From: JASMHC01 sp964453855
Lineage (GTDB): Bacteria; Pseudomonadota; Alphaproteobacteria; Rhodobacterales; Rhodobacteraceae
Direction of reading: 5' to 3'
DNA length: 26,032 nucleotides
Assembly: GCA_964453855.1 (NCBI GenBank)
Contig: CAYVRN010000042.1
Span: 1 to 26,032, forward strand
Under the pieces are notes generated by a model. That model ran no database searches. It saw only the letters and a list, made by a program, of their open reading frames with translations, and was not told the DNA's origin. Below are positions 1 through 5,925 of the stretch, one piece after another; position 1 is the first letter of the stretch, and each line of letters starts with the position of its first letter. A program made the position numbers and the translations under genes.

Positions 1-20
1 CCGCAGATATCGACAGGTAG
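1..20 (+). other. Possible 3' end of an upstream gene
   Basis: The third reading frame of the first 20 bases reads A-D-I-D-R and then TAG at 18-20, directly abutting a hairpin at 19-39. This could be the tail of a rightward gene lying outside the window. Five codons are far too few to identify a product, so this is only a hint. Confidence 0.15.
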
Positions 21-39
21 AGGGGTAATCTTCCCCTCT
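19..39 (+). terminator. Hairpin, possible terminator of an upstream gene
   Basis: Perfect 7-bp arms AGAGGGG (19-25) and CCCCTCT (33-39) enclose a 7-nt loop. Only a couple of T residues follow, so it is a weak intrinsic terminator at best. Its position at the window edge fits the end of an upstream transcription unit. Confidence 0.35.
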
Positions 40-136
40 TGGCAGAAGAGCTACGACCAACCGGCGGGCCCGCCACCTTTTGCGATCAGAGAATAGAGTT
101 TGACCCTGCCGGATATGATCCGCGCGGGGCAATCGT

Positions 137-159
137 GATGGGGTATAACCCCATCCTAC
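137..159 (-). repeat. REP-like palindrome, copy 1
   Basis: Read on the minus strand, a GTAG tetranucleotide heads the palindrome GATGGGGT-TAT-ACCCCATC. The 23 bases are identical to the copies at 2232-2254 and 2536-2558. A 5' GTAG followed by a short palindrome is the architecture described for REP sequences mobilised by RAYT transposases, and a RAYT gene lies 2.1 kb away. Confidence 0.85.
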
Positions 160-167
160 GGACCCTT

Positions 168-192
168 GTAGGATGGGCGCTCGGCACCCATC
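168..192 (+). repeat. REP-like palindrome, variant copy 2
   Basis: A plus-strand GTAG heads GATGGGCGC-TCG-GCACCCATC, whose arms pair fully if one G:U pair is allowed. It faces copy 1 head to head, with 8 bases between the two GTAG ends. The pair resembles a REPIN (two inverted REPs), although stem and loop differ from the main variant. Confidence 0.7.
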
Positions 193-479
193 ACAAACCA
201 CCCCCGACCAAAAGGTTCGCGCCCGAACCGAGGGTGGGCCAATCAGTCGTCGCCACCTTCGCATTCCGAGTAAACGTCGCGCATCATGAGACGCCCCCCA
301 CTTCACGCCCGCCCGAGGGCGGGTCGGGCGCGAACCGGACCTACGGCCCGGAAACAATGAAATACAGGACATCTTCAATATTACTAAATTTAGAATCCCT
401 ATTTCCACATCCCATTGCCCCCATCCCCTACCCGCGCTATCACCCCTGCTAACGAAATATTCACCCGCAGGAGAGCACA

Positions 480-2135
480 ATGGCCTCGTATCAGTATGTC
501 TACCACATGGACGGTGTTTCAAAGACCTATCCGGGCGGCAAAAAGTGTTTTGAAAACATCCGCCTGTCGTTCCTGCCCGGCGTGAAAATCGGTGTGGTCG
601 GCGTTAACGGTGCCGGTAAATCGACCCTGCTGAAAATCATGGCGGGACTTGATAAGGACTTCCAGGGCGAGGCTTGGGCCGCCAAGGGTGCCAATGTGGG
701 CTACCTGCCGCAGGAACCGCAACTGGACGACAGCCTTGATGTGCGTGGCAACGTGATGCTGGGTGTGGCCGCCAAGAAAGCCAAGCTGGATCGCTTCAAC
801 GAACTGGCCGTGAACTACAGCGACGAAACCGCCGACGAAATGGCGCAGCTTCAGGACGAGATCGACAGCGAGAACCTTTGGGATCTGGACAGTCAGGTCG
901 ATGTGGCGATGGAGGCCCTGCGCTGCCCGCCCGACGACGCCGACGTCGCAAGCCTGTCGGGTGGTGAAAAACGCCGCGTAGCGCTCTGTAAACTGCTGCT
1001 GGAAGCGCCCGACATGCTGCTTCTCGACGAACCGACAAACCACTTGGACGCCGAAACCATCGCTTGGCTGCAACAGCACCTGATCGACTACAAAGGCACC
1101 ATCCTCTGCGTCACCCACGACCGTTACTTCCTGGATGATATCACCGGCTGGATCCTTGAACTCGACCGTGGCCGCGGCATCCCTTACGAAGGCAACTACT
1201 CAAGCTGGCTGGAACAGAAAGCCAAGCGGCTTGAGCATGAAGCCCGCGAGGATAAATCCAAACAGAAAACGCTTGAGCGCGAACTTGAGTGGATGCGTCA
1301 GGGTCAGAAAGCCCGTCAGGCGAAATCGAAAGCGCGTATTCAGGCCTATAACGAACTGGCCAACCAGTCCGAGCGCGAGAAAATTACCCGCGCGCAGATC
1401 GTTATCCCGAACGGCCCACGCCTGGGCGGCAAGGTTATCGAGGTCGAAGGCCTGTCGAAACACATGGGCGACAAGCAGTTGATCGAAGGCCTGTCCTTCA
1501 GCTTGCCCCCCGGCGGCATCGTCGGCGTGATCGGTCCGAACGGCGCGGGTAAATCGACGCTGTTCAAAATGCTGACGGGTCAGGAACAACCCGACGAAGG
1601 CTCGGTCAGCTATGGCGACACGGTGCAACTGTCCTATGTCGACCAGTCGCGCGACGACCTGAATGACAAAGACACCGTGTGGGAGGCAATTTCCGGCGGG
1701 GCCGAGATCATCGAACTGGGCGACGCGCAGGTCAACTCCCGCGCCTATTGTTCATCGTTCAACTTCAAAGGCGGCGACCAGCAGAAAACGCTGAACCTGC
1801 TTTCGGGCGGTGAACGCAACCGCGTCCACATGGCACGGCTGCTGAAAGAGGGCGGCAATGTTCTGCTGCTCGACGAACCGACCAACGATCTCGACGTCGA
1901 AACCCTGCGGGCACTGGAAGACGCACTGGTCGATTTCGCCGGCTGCGCCGTGGTCATCTCACACGACCGCTTCTTCCTCGACCGGATTTGTACGCATATT
2001 TTGGCCTTCGAAGGCGATGCGCACGTCGAATGGTTCGAGGGCAACTTCGAGGATTACGAAGAGGACAAGAAACGGAGACTTGGGGCGGATGCGCTAGAGC
2101 CGAAGCGGTTGAAGCATAAGAAGTTTAGTAGGTGA
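480..2135 (+). CDS. ettA: EttA, energy-dependent translational throttle ABC-F ATPase
   Basis: ABC-F family ATPase without membrane segments. In E. coli, EttA binds the ribosomal E site and gates entry into elongation according to ATP/ADP ratio. The 551-residue product has two nucleotide-binding domains. The first has Walker A GVNGAGKST at about 41-49, signature LSGGEKRR and Walker B LLLDEPTNHLD. The second has GPNGAGKST, LSGGERNR and LLLDEPTNDLD. Between them lies the charged P-site tether region (ELEWMRQGQKARQAKSKARI). The C-terminal GADALEPKRLKHKKF resembles the usual EttA tail, which separates it from Uup and YheS. ATG is preceded by CAGGAGAGCACA. It appears monocistronic, with REP-like palindromes downstream. 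Confidence 0.95.
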   Translation: MASYQYVYHMDGVSKTYPGGKKCFENIRLSFLPGVKIGVVGVNGAGKSTLLKIMAGLDKDFQGEAWAAKGANVGYLPQEPQLDDSLDVRGNVMLGVAAKKAKLDRFNELAVNYSDETADEMAQLQDEIDSENLWDLDSQVDVAMEALRCPPDDADVASLSGGEKRRVALCKLLLEAPDMLLLDEPTNHLDAETIAWLQQHLIDYKGTILCVTHDRYFLDDITGWILELDRGRGIPYEGNYSSWLEQKAKRLEHEAREDKSKQKTLERELEWMRQGQKARQAKSKARIQAYNELANQSEREKITRAQIVIPNGPRLGGKVIEVEGLSKHMGDKQLIEGLSFSLPPGGIVGVIGPNGAGKSTLFKMLTGQEQPDEGSVSYGDTVQLSYVDQSRDDLNDKDTVWEAISGGAEIIELGDAQVNSRAYCSSFNFKGGDQQKTLNLLSGGERNRVHMARLLKEGGNVLLLDEPTNDLDVETLRALEDALVDFAGCAVVISHDRFFLDRICTHILAFEGDAHVEWFEGNFEDYEEDKKRRLGADALEPKRLKHKKFSR

Positions 2136-2173
2136 TTTTCCGCTAAACTACAAATTCTATTTCTTTTTTGACT

Positions 2174-2198
2174 GTAGGATGGGGTTATCTACCCCATC
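2174..2198 (+). repeat. REP-like palindrome, copy 3
   Basis: GTAG followed by GATGGGGT, a 5-nt loop (TATCT in place of TAT) and ACCCCATC. It is the same stem as the main variant with two extra loop bases, and lies about 40 bp after the ettA stop codon. Confidence 0.85.
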
Positions 2199-2231
2199 TT
2201 AACCCTTTCCATATTCCTCACATGTCGGATT

Positions 2232-2254
2232 GATGGGGTATAACCCCATCCTAC
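2232..2254 (-). repeat. REP-like palindrome, copy 4
   Basis: Identical over all 23 bases to the copies at 137-159 and 2536-2558, in minus orientation. With copy 3 it forms an inverted pair whose GTAG ends point outward. Confidence 0.85.
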
Positions 2255-2274
2255 ATCTTCGGCATACGTGCATT

Positions 2275-2297
2275 GATGGGGTGTAACCCGATCCTAC
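2275..2297 (-). repeat. REP-like palindrome, copy 5, overlapping the RAYT stop codon
   Basis: A minus-strand variant with two substitutions relative to the main form; one (C for G) breaks a stem pair. The TAG of its GTAG head is the stop codon of the transposase gene (2294-2296), so the repeat starts inside the gene's last codons. Confidence 0.8.
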
Positions 2298-2830
2298 GCG
2301 AACGTACCTGCGGGCATTTTTTCGATGAACTCCGGATCAACCTTCCCCAACCGGATATCCCGATGGATCGACGAATACGGCCAATCCGTTGGCACTTCGC
2401 ACAACCCATGTTTCACGGGATTGCCCCAACAATATCGGATATGCGCATCGAAATCGTCTTGGTCGCGAATGCAATGCTCCCAAAATCTTCGTTGCCAAAT
2501 CCCGCCATCCCCTTTCGCCACCTTCGAGGGTGACCGTAGGATGGGGTTATACCCCATCTTCCCCCGCAACGCCCGCGTGAACCGCCCCTTGATCGCACCC
2601 CAACGCGTCCCATACTCCGCATCCCCTTCGGGCAACGTCCACACCGCGTGCAGGTGATCGGGCATCACCACAAAGGCATCGCAACGCCACGGATGCGTCC
2701 GCCACGTCGCCGCATAGGCGCTGCGCAGATCGTTGATGTGATCAATCAACAGTCTGGACCCGCGCCACTCCAACGCCACGGTGAAGAAATAGCTGCCGCC
2801 TTTGAAACGGATGCGCCGGTAGTTGGTCAT
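2294..2830 (-). CDS. REP-associated tyrosine transposase (RAYT, Y1/TnpA-REP family)
   Basis: Single-domain HUH transposase of 178 residues, the usual RAYT size. The histidine motif is H59-L60-H61 within VVMPDHLHAVW. The likely catalytic tyrosine is Y133 in HIRYCWGNPVKHGL, following the family hallmark GIWQRRFWEH (110-119). The C-terminal DWPYSSIHRDIR is also typical. RAYTs cut single-stranded REP palindromes, and GTAG-headed palindromes flank this gene. Oddly, one palindrome lies in frame within the gene, read as MGYNPILR (about 92-99) in the variable linker between the HUH half and the tyrosine half, and another supplies the stop codon. The catalytic residues and frame are intact, so the protein may still be active. 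ATG start; no strong ribosome binding site is visible. Confidence 0.9.
   Translation of the reverse strand: MTNYRRIRFKGGSYFFTVALEWRGSRLLIDHINDLRSAYAATWRTHPWRCDAFVVMPDHLHAVWTLPEGDAEYGTRWGAIKGRFTRALRGKMGYNPILRSPSKVAKGDGGIWQRRFWEHCIRDQDDFDAHIRYCWGNPVKHGLCEVPTDWPYSSIHRDIRLGKVDPEFIEKMPAGTFA
2536..2558 (+). repeat. REP-like palindrome, copy 6, inside the RAYT gene
   Basis: Identical to copies 1 and 4, and wholly inside the minus-strand transposase gene. Its complement is translated as MGYNPILR without disturbing the frame. It sits in the linker just before the conserved SPSKVAKGDGGIWQRRFWEH block. Confidence 0.88.
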
Positions 2831-2931
2831 CCGGCGATCATGCGCGGTGATGGTTAACGCGGGGTTGATGCAGACGCCCCCAAATCCATGCCGACCCTTG
2901 GTTAATGCCGCATAAACCTTATTGATATGGC

Positions 2932-2948
2932 GTGATATTGGATATCAC
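2932..2948. promoter_or_regulatory. Palindrome upstream of the glycine-zipper protein gene
   Basis: Perfect 7-bp arms GTGATAT and ATATCAC surround TGG, about 67 bp upstream of the ATG at 3015. The size and position suit an operator for a dimeric regulator. A TTGATA at 2922 could be a -35 box, but no properly spaced -10 is convincing. The regulator is unknown. Confidence 0.4.
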
Positions 2949-3014
2949 TTGCACTCAAGGGTAAACCGACTCAAACTCTGAACAACCAATCGGGACGAAA
3001 AAAGGAGCCCCAAG

Positions 3015-3638
3015 ATGAAACTACTTGCAACTGCAGCTGCTACCCTGTTGATCGCAACCCAGGCCGTCGCCGGATCGTATGAAACCCGCTGTAAAACAGA
3101 AAGCGTACCCTATCAGGAAGTCGTCAAGGGCGGCACCCCAGAAGAGGTTCTGGGCGGCGCGATCATCGGCGGATTGCTGGGCAAAGCCGCGACTGATGAC
3201 AACGCGGCGGCGGTTGTGGGCGCGTTGATCGGCGGGGCGGTTGCCAATGAAAGCGGCTCGACCACGGTGACCAAATACCGCGATGTCGAGACTTGTACCA
3301 ACGTCTTTATCCCTGACCGCATCGAGAACCCCGCGCGCCTTGAGCAGGTTCTGGTTGACCTGAAAGACGGACGTAAAGTCAGCCGCGAGACCATCATGGA
3401 CGTGCAGTACACCATCGGCGTTGCCTATGACGGTGTCTGGGGTCCAATGTCGCGCCGTGCCGCCGAAGAATATCTGGCCAGCCTTGAGCCGGAAGTTGTC
3501 CCTCAGCAGACGCTGTATTCGCTGGTTGTGAATGATGTTGTGATCGTCAGCTCTACCGACGTGTCAGCCATTGACGAAATAAAAAGGGCGCTGGCCGAGG
3601 CCGGTGTGCGCGGGTCGATCTTCGTCGATCTGCAATAA
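3015..3638 (+). CDS. Secreted glycine-zipper protein with a peptidoglycan-binding-like segment
   Basis: No specific family name can be assigned. The 207-residue product begins with a typical signal peptide (MKLLATAAATLLIATQAVAG). A glycine-zipper segment follows at about 47-80 (GGAIIGGLLG ... VVGALIGGAVANE), of the kind seen in outer-membrane-associated 2TM proteins. At about 130-155 the stretch YTIGVAYDGVWGPMSRRAAEEYL resembles a peptidoglycan-binding repeat with its G-x-W-G-P signature. It is probably periplasmic or envelope-associated. AAAGGAG lies 7-8 bp before the ATG. The gene stands alone between a palindrome upstream and a strong terminator downstream. Confidence 0.8.
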   Translation: MKLLATAAATLLIATQAVAGSYETRCKTESVPYQEVVKGGTPEEVLGGAIIGGLLGKAATDDNAAAVVGALIGGAVANESGSTTVTKYRDVETCTNVFIPDRIENPARLEQVLVDLKDGRKVSRETIMDVQYTIGVAYDGVWGPMSRRAAEEYLASLEPEVVPQQTLYSLVVNDVVIVSSTDVSAIDEIKRALAEAGVRGSIFVDLQ

Positions 3639-3663
3639 GCCGCTCCAACAGGCAGGTGCAATC

Positions 3664-3689
3664 AGGCGGGCCGATATGCCCGCCTTTTT
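3664..3689 (+). terminator. Intrinsic terminator after the glycine-zipper gene
   Basis: AGGCGGGC and GCCCGCCT form an 8-bp stem with a 6-nt loop, followed immediately by TTTTT. It lies 26 bp after the stop codon of the 3015-3638 gene and is a good Rho-independent terminator. Confidence 0.85.
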
Positions 3690-3764
3690 GTTTGCGGGAA
3701 ATTGACAATCCGGCGGCCACCTGTTCCAAGGCCTTCAACGGATTTACCAAGGGGACGCCAAGCC

Positions 3765-4214
3765 ATGACCACCGCCAAACGTATCGTTCTTTCCTCGGAC
3801 CACGCCGCAATTGATCTGCGCCGCGCCATTGCCGACCATATCTCGGCCCAAGGATACATGGTGGACGATATCGGCCCCGTGACCACCGAAAGCACCCATT
3901 ACCCCAAGCACGGCGAAGCCGCGGCGCGCAAAGTGGCCTCGGGCGAGTGCGATCTGGGCATCATCCTGTGCGGCACCGGTCAGGGGATCATGATGGCCGC
4001 GAACAAGGTCAATGGCATTCGTTGCGGTGTCTGTTCCGACACCTTCTCGGCCCGCATGATCCGTATGCACAACAACGCCAACATCCTGTCGCTGGGTGCC
4101 CGCGTGATCGGCGAAGGCCTTGCGCTGGATATCGTTGACGCCTTCCTGAGCGCCGAGTTCGAAGGCGGCCGTCACGGCACCCGCGTGGACATGATCACTG
4201 AAATCGAAGGCTAA
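3765..4214 (+). CDS. rpiB: Ribose-5-phosphate isomerase B
   Basis: RpiB/LacAB family enzyme interconverting ribose 5-phosphate and ribulose 5-phosphate in the cytosol. The 149-residue length is standard. Motifs follow E. coli RpiB: SDHAA near the N-terminus, the catalytic cysteine C69 in ILCGTGQGI, RMHNNANILSLGAR with the active-site histidine (H102), and the C-terminal EFEGGRHGTRV. The frame is open from a TTG at 3702, but the ATG at 3765 is chosen because AAGGGGA sits just upstream and homologues start here. TTGACA occurs at 3702-3707 without a matching -10. The DsrC-like gene follows after 49 bp and may be co-transcribed. Confidence 0.93.
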   Translation: MTTAKRIVLSSDHAAIDLRRAIADHISAQGYMVDDIGPVTTESTHYPKHGEAAARKVASGECDLGIILCGTGQGIMMAANKVNGIRCGVCSDTFSARMIRMHNNANILSLGARVIGEGLALDIVDAFLSAEFEGGRHGTRVDMITEIEG

Positions 4215-4263
4215 GCTTGGGCTTGGGCTTGCCCTTTCGCTGTGCCCGCGTCACCATGCACCC

Positions 4264-4629
4264 ATGAGAACGCGGGCCGACATTCTGACAGATGTTCCCC
4301 TGCCCAGTGGCATGGTGCAGGTGGATGAATACGGGTTTCTAACAGATCCCGACGCATGGACTCCCGAATTTGCCCATCACGTGGCAAAGCTTGAAGGAAT
4401 ATCGCTTTCAGATCGCCATTTCGAAGTGATCGCATTCATCCGAAGCCAGCAGGAAGAAAACGGCGTCACACCCGACCAACGGTGGGTATTGAAGTTCTTG
4501 GGTCGCTACGGGGCCAGTGACAAGTCAGCCGCCAAAGACATCCTTTATGCGCTCTTCCCGCAGGGCTATGTAAAACACGCCTGCAAGATCGCAGGCATGC
4601 GACAGCCTCGGGCCTGGTCAACCGGATAA
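4264..4629 (+). CDS. DsrC/TusE-family sulfur-relay-like protein lacking the terminal cysteine
   Basis: A 121-residue protein of the DsrC/TusE superfamily. Visible family features are VDEYGFLTDPDAWTPEFA, LSDRHFEVIAFIRSQQEENG, LKFLGRYG, ILYALFPQGYVKHACKIAGM and a C-terminal QPRAW tail. DsrC carries two conserved cysteines in its C-terminal arm; TusE keeps only the penultimate one (Cys-A), which carries the sulfur. Here the tail ends AWSTG instead of a TGCV-like end, so Cys-A is absent, whereas a cysteine sits at the other position (HACKIAG). A classical sulfur carrier role is therefore doubtful, and a regulatory or diverged role is possible. The ATG at 4264 lacks a clear ribosome binding site; an in-frame ATG at 4312 is an alternative start. 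Confidence 0.8.
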   Translation: MRTRADILTDVPLPSGMVQVDEYGFLTDPDAWTPEFAHHVAKLEGISLSDRHFEVIAFIRSQQEENGVTPDQRWVLKFLGRYGASDKSAAKDILYALFPQGYVKHACKIAGMRQPRAWSTG

Positions 4630-4674
4630 AGCAGCGGCTCTTTAGACCCGAAATACATGCTGAAAATAAAATAT

Positions 4675-4702
4675 TTGCCAGAACGCGTGCTGTTCTTCTA
4701 AT
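4675..4702 (+). promoter_or_regulatory. Sigma-70-like promoter for the small secreted protein gene
   Basis: TTGCCA (4675-4680) and TCTAAT (4697-4702) are separated by 16 bp, each matching the consensus at five of six positions. Transcription would start near 4709, just before the GGTCCC...GGGACC inverted repeat at 4711-4739. Confidence 0.6.
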
Positions 4703-4710
4703 CTAATCTC

Positions 4711-4739
4711 GGTCCCGATAGCCATTCCTGACTGGGACC
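4711..4739 (+). other. 5'-UTR inverted repeat
   Basis: Arms GGTCCC (4711-4716) and GGGACC (4734-4739) enclose a 17-nt loop, at the predicted mRNA 5' end and 8 bp before the GGGAGG ribosome binding site. It may stabilise the message or be an operator; nothing further can be read from it. Confidence 0.35.
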
Positions 4740-4757
4740 ACACATGGGAGGAACAAG

Positions 4758-5105
4758 ATGAAGTTTAAAGCACTGGGCCTGATGACCCTTGCAGCCATGA
4801 CGCTATCGTCTGTCGCCAGCGCCGATATCTACGTGCGCATGGGTAAGAAAGACGAAGCCCAAAACATCGAGGTCACACTTAAAGACGGCGCTCTATGGTG
4901 CACCCGCGTGTCCGACGGTTTCGAGATGTGCAACGGCATGACCGAAGGCGAAGATCACCTATGGCGTGGCAAAAACATGCGTCATCCGGACATGCCGAAA
5001 TGGATGAAGTTCAACGGCACCGTGGCTTTCCTAGAAACCGGTCTGAACATCAAAGGATGCGCCTTGGGCATCTGCGACGCCGAAGACTGGACGAAGGCGG
5101 AATAA
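4758..5105 (+). CDS. Small secreted protein, DUF2147-like
   Basis: A 115-residue product with a clear signal peptide (MKFKALGLMTLAAMTLSSVASA, cleavage about 22/23). The mature part has four cysteines (WCTRV, EMCNG, KGCALGICD), enough for two periplasmic disulfides. The C-terminal part (GEDHLWRGKNMRH ... KFNGTVAF ... LNIKGCALGICDAEDWT) loosely resembles the DUF2147 pattern of a lipocalin-like secreted domain, but this link is tentative. GGGAGGAACAAG precedes the ATG, with a good promoter upstream. The stop codon lies in the loop of a bidirectional terminator shared with the convergent DUF1150 gene. Confidence 0.8.
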   Translation: MKFKALGLMTLAAMTLSSVASADIYVRMGKKDEAQNIEVTLKDGALWCTRVSDGFEMCNGMTEGEDHLWRGKNMRHPDMPKWMKFNGTVAFLETGLNIKGCALGICDAEDWTKAE

Positions 5106-5114
5106 TCCGCCTTC
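5093..5114. terminator. Bidirectional terminator overlapping gene ends
   Basis: Perfect 9-bp arms GAAGGCGGA (5093-5101) and TCCGCCTTC (5106-5114) with the 4-nt loop ATAA, followed by TTTA. The loop contains the TAA stop of the rightward gene, and the leftward DUF1150 gene ends 2 bp beyond the hairpin. It therefore probably serves both convergent units. Confidence 0.75.
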
Positions 5115-5115
5115 T

Positions 5116-5343
5116 TTAGTGAACCGTCACCGGTGACAAATCATGCTGGCGGGCCAGAACAAAGGCCAGCCGGCGATTATTGACCAGCGCAAGCCGCTCG
5201 CCTTCGGTGTTGTGAACCGCATAAAGCTTGTCCACGCTGCCGACTTTTTCACGCAGTTCTTCAGGCAGGTCTTCGATCTTGACGGGTCGGACATAAACGA
5301 TCCGATCCGCCGCTTCCGGTCCGAAATCGAATTTGTTGTCCAT
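5116..5343 (-). CDS. DUF1150 family protein
   Basis: A 75-residue protein recognised as DUF1150 from IVYVRPVKIEDLPEELREKV, YAVHNTEGERLALV and NNRRLAFVLARQHDLSPVTVH. In many alphaproteobacteria a DUF1150 gene follows a small heat-shock protein gene, as here, where the upstream hsp20 ends only 3 bp away. The molecular function is not established. Its position suggests co-expression with the chaperone under heat-shock control. It has no signal peptide or membrane segment and is probably cytosolic. Confidence 0.88.
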   Translation of the reverse strand: MDNKFDFGPEAADRIVYVRPVKIEDLPEELREKVGSVDKLYAVHNTEGERLALVNNRRLAFVLARQHDLSPVTVH

Positions 5344-5346
5344 GGC

Positions 5347-5760
5347 TTAACCCTTTTTGATGTTAATTGTTTGTACGACAGTTTCCGGCTGCGTCTTAGT
5401 CAGATCCACGTGCAGCAAGCCGTTCTCCATCACGGCCTCCCCCACTTCAACGCCATCAGCCAGAACATAGCTACGTTGGAATTGCCGCGCTGCGATTCCG
5501 CGATGCAAGAACACCCGCCCGTCGCTGTCATCGTGCTGCCGGCCGCGAATGACCAATTGCCGGTCTTCCAGCGTGATTTGCAGATCATCCATGCTAAAGC
5601 CCGCCACCGCCAAGGTGATGCGGTAGGAACTGCCCGAGGTCTGTTCGATATTATAAGGCGGATAGCCATCGTTGCCGGATTTGGCGGTGCGCTCGACAAG
5701 GCGCTCCAGTTCATCAAACCCAAGAAGATAGGGGTGGGCCCCCAAGGTTAGTTTTGTCAT
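5347..5760 (-). CDS. Hsp20/IbpA-type small heat-shock protein
   Basis: ATP-independent holdase chaperone of 137 residues. The alpha-crystallin domain runs from about YPPYNIEQ (33-40) to the MENGLLHVDL motif (111-120). The C-terminal NIK resembles the I/V-x-I tail motif used in oligomerisation. The ATG at 5760 is preferred over the in-frame GTG at 5766 because AAGGAC ends directly before the GTG, giving correct spacing only for the ATG. The gene heads a two-gene unit with DUF1150. A sigma-32 type promoter at 5827-5855 gives a leader of about 60 nt containing a hairpin at 5796-5817. Confidence 0.93.
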   Translation of the reverse strand: MTKLTLGAHPYLLGFDELERLVERTAKSGNDGYPPYNIEQTSGSSYRITLAVAGFSMDDLQITLEDRQLVIRGRQHDDSDGRVFLHRGIAARQFQRSYVLADGVEVGEAVMENGLLHVDLTKTQPETVVQTINIKKG

Positions 5761-5795
5761 CGACACGTCCTTATTCGTTCAAGCGACAGTCTTGC

Positions 5796-5817
5796 GCGGC
5801 CCCGCTGGGGCGACCGC
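5796..5817 (-). other. Hairpin in the hsp20 5' leader
   Basis: GCGGCCCC and GGGG-CGA-CCGC pair with a 3-nt bulge around a 3-nt loop. It lies in the predicted hsp20 leader but does not include the ribosome binding site near 5766-5771, so an RNA-thermometer role is not supported by this hairpin alone. Confidence 0.35.
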
Positions 5818-5826
5818 ACGTGATAA

Positions 5827-5855
5827 ATATGGGGCGACTCTCTGGATCATGCAAG
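5827..5855 (-). promoter_or_regulatory. Sigma-32 (RpoH) type promoter for hsp20
   Basis: On the minus strand CTTGCAT (5855-5849) is followed 14 bp later by CCCCATAT (5834-5827), matching the heat-shock consensus CTTGAAA-N11-15-CCCCAT-TA. It is about 65 bp upstream of the hsp20 ATG. The -35 borders the putative promoter of the divergent YdcH gene. Confidence 0.78.
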
Positions 5856-5858
5856 AGG

Positions 5859-5887
5859 TTGGAAAAATTGAAGGATTACTGTAGGAT
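5859..5887 (+). promoter_or_regulatory. Putative sigma-70 promoter for the ydcH-like gene
   Basis: TTGGAA (5859-5864) and TAGGAT (5882-5887) are separated by exactly 17 bp, each matching consensus at four of six positions. The expected start near 5894 gives a 30-nt leader to the ATG at 5926. It is back to back with the hsp20 promoter. Confidence 0.45.
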
Positions 5888-5925
5888 TCGGGCAAGACAT
5901 CAGGTCCAGAAATTGGAATCACCCC

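Larger units (their letters stand above)
40..479. other. Gene-poor region upstream of ettA
   Basis: No convincing coding sequence is visible. The open frame across 39-452 starts inside a hairpin, runs through the REP-like palindromes and has a proline/arginine-rich composition with no recognisable domain. The stretch holds a REP-like pair (137-192), a 13-bp inverted repeat (214-226 against 324-336, arm GGTTCGCGCCCGA), the palindrome GGCGGGCCCGCC at 63-74, and an AT-rich tract around 360-400 that probably contains the ettA promoter. No clear -35/-10 pair could be assigned. Confidence 0.6.
2136..2293. other. REP-bearing spacer between ettA and the RAYT gene
   Basis: This convergent spacer holds no gene. 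It contains three GTAG-headed palindromes (2174-2198, 2232-2254, 2275-2297) in mixed orientation, the last running into the transposase stop codon. A T-rich run at about 2160-2169 precedes the first, so copy 3 may also help end ettA transcripts. Confidence 0.7.

Noticed and set aside
39..452. Open reading frame of 137 codons before ettA
   Set aside because: It runs through the REP-like palindromes (giving MGYNPILR by repeat translation), starts inside a hairpin, has no ribosome binding site and no recognisable domain.
3702..3764. Extended start of rpiB at the TTG
   Set aside because: The extra 21 residues are not part of the RpiB fold, whereas the ATG at 3765 has a good ribosome binding site.
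5796..5817. Leader hairpin of hsp20 as a ROSE-type RNA thermometer
   Set aside because: The hairpin does not enclose the ribosome binding site, and no anti-Shine-Dalgarno pairing typical of ROSE elements was seen.
5881..5901. GTAGGATT near the ydcH-like promoter as another REP copy
   Set aside because: Only the first seven bases resemble the REP head; no palindrome follows.
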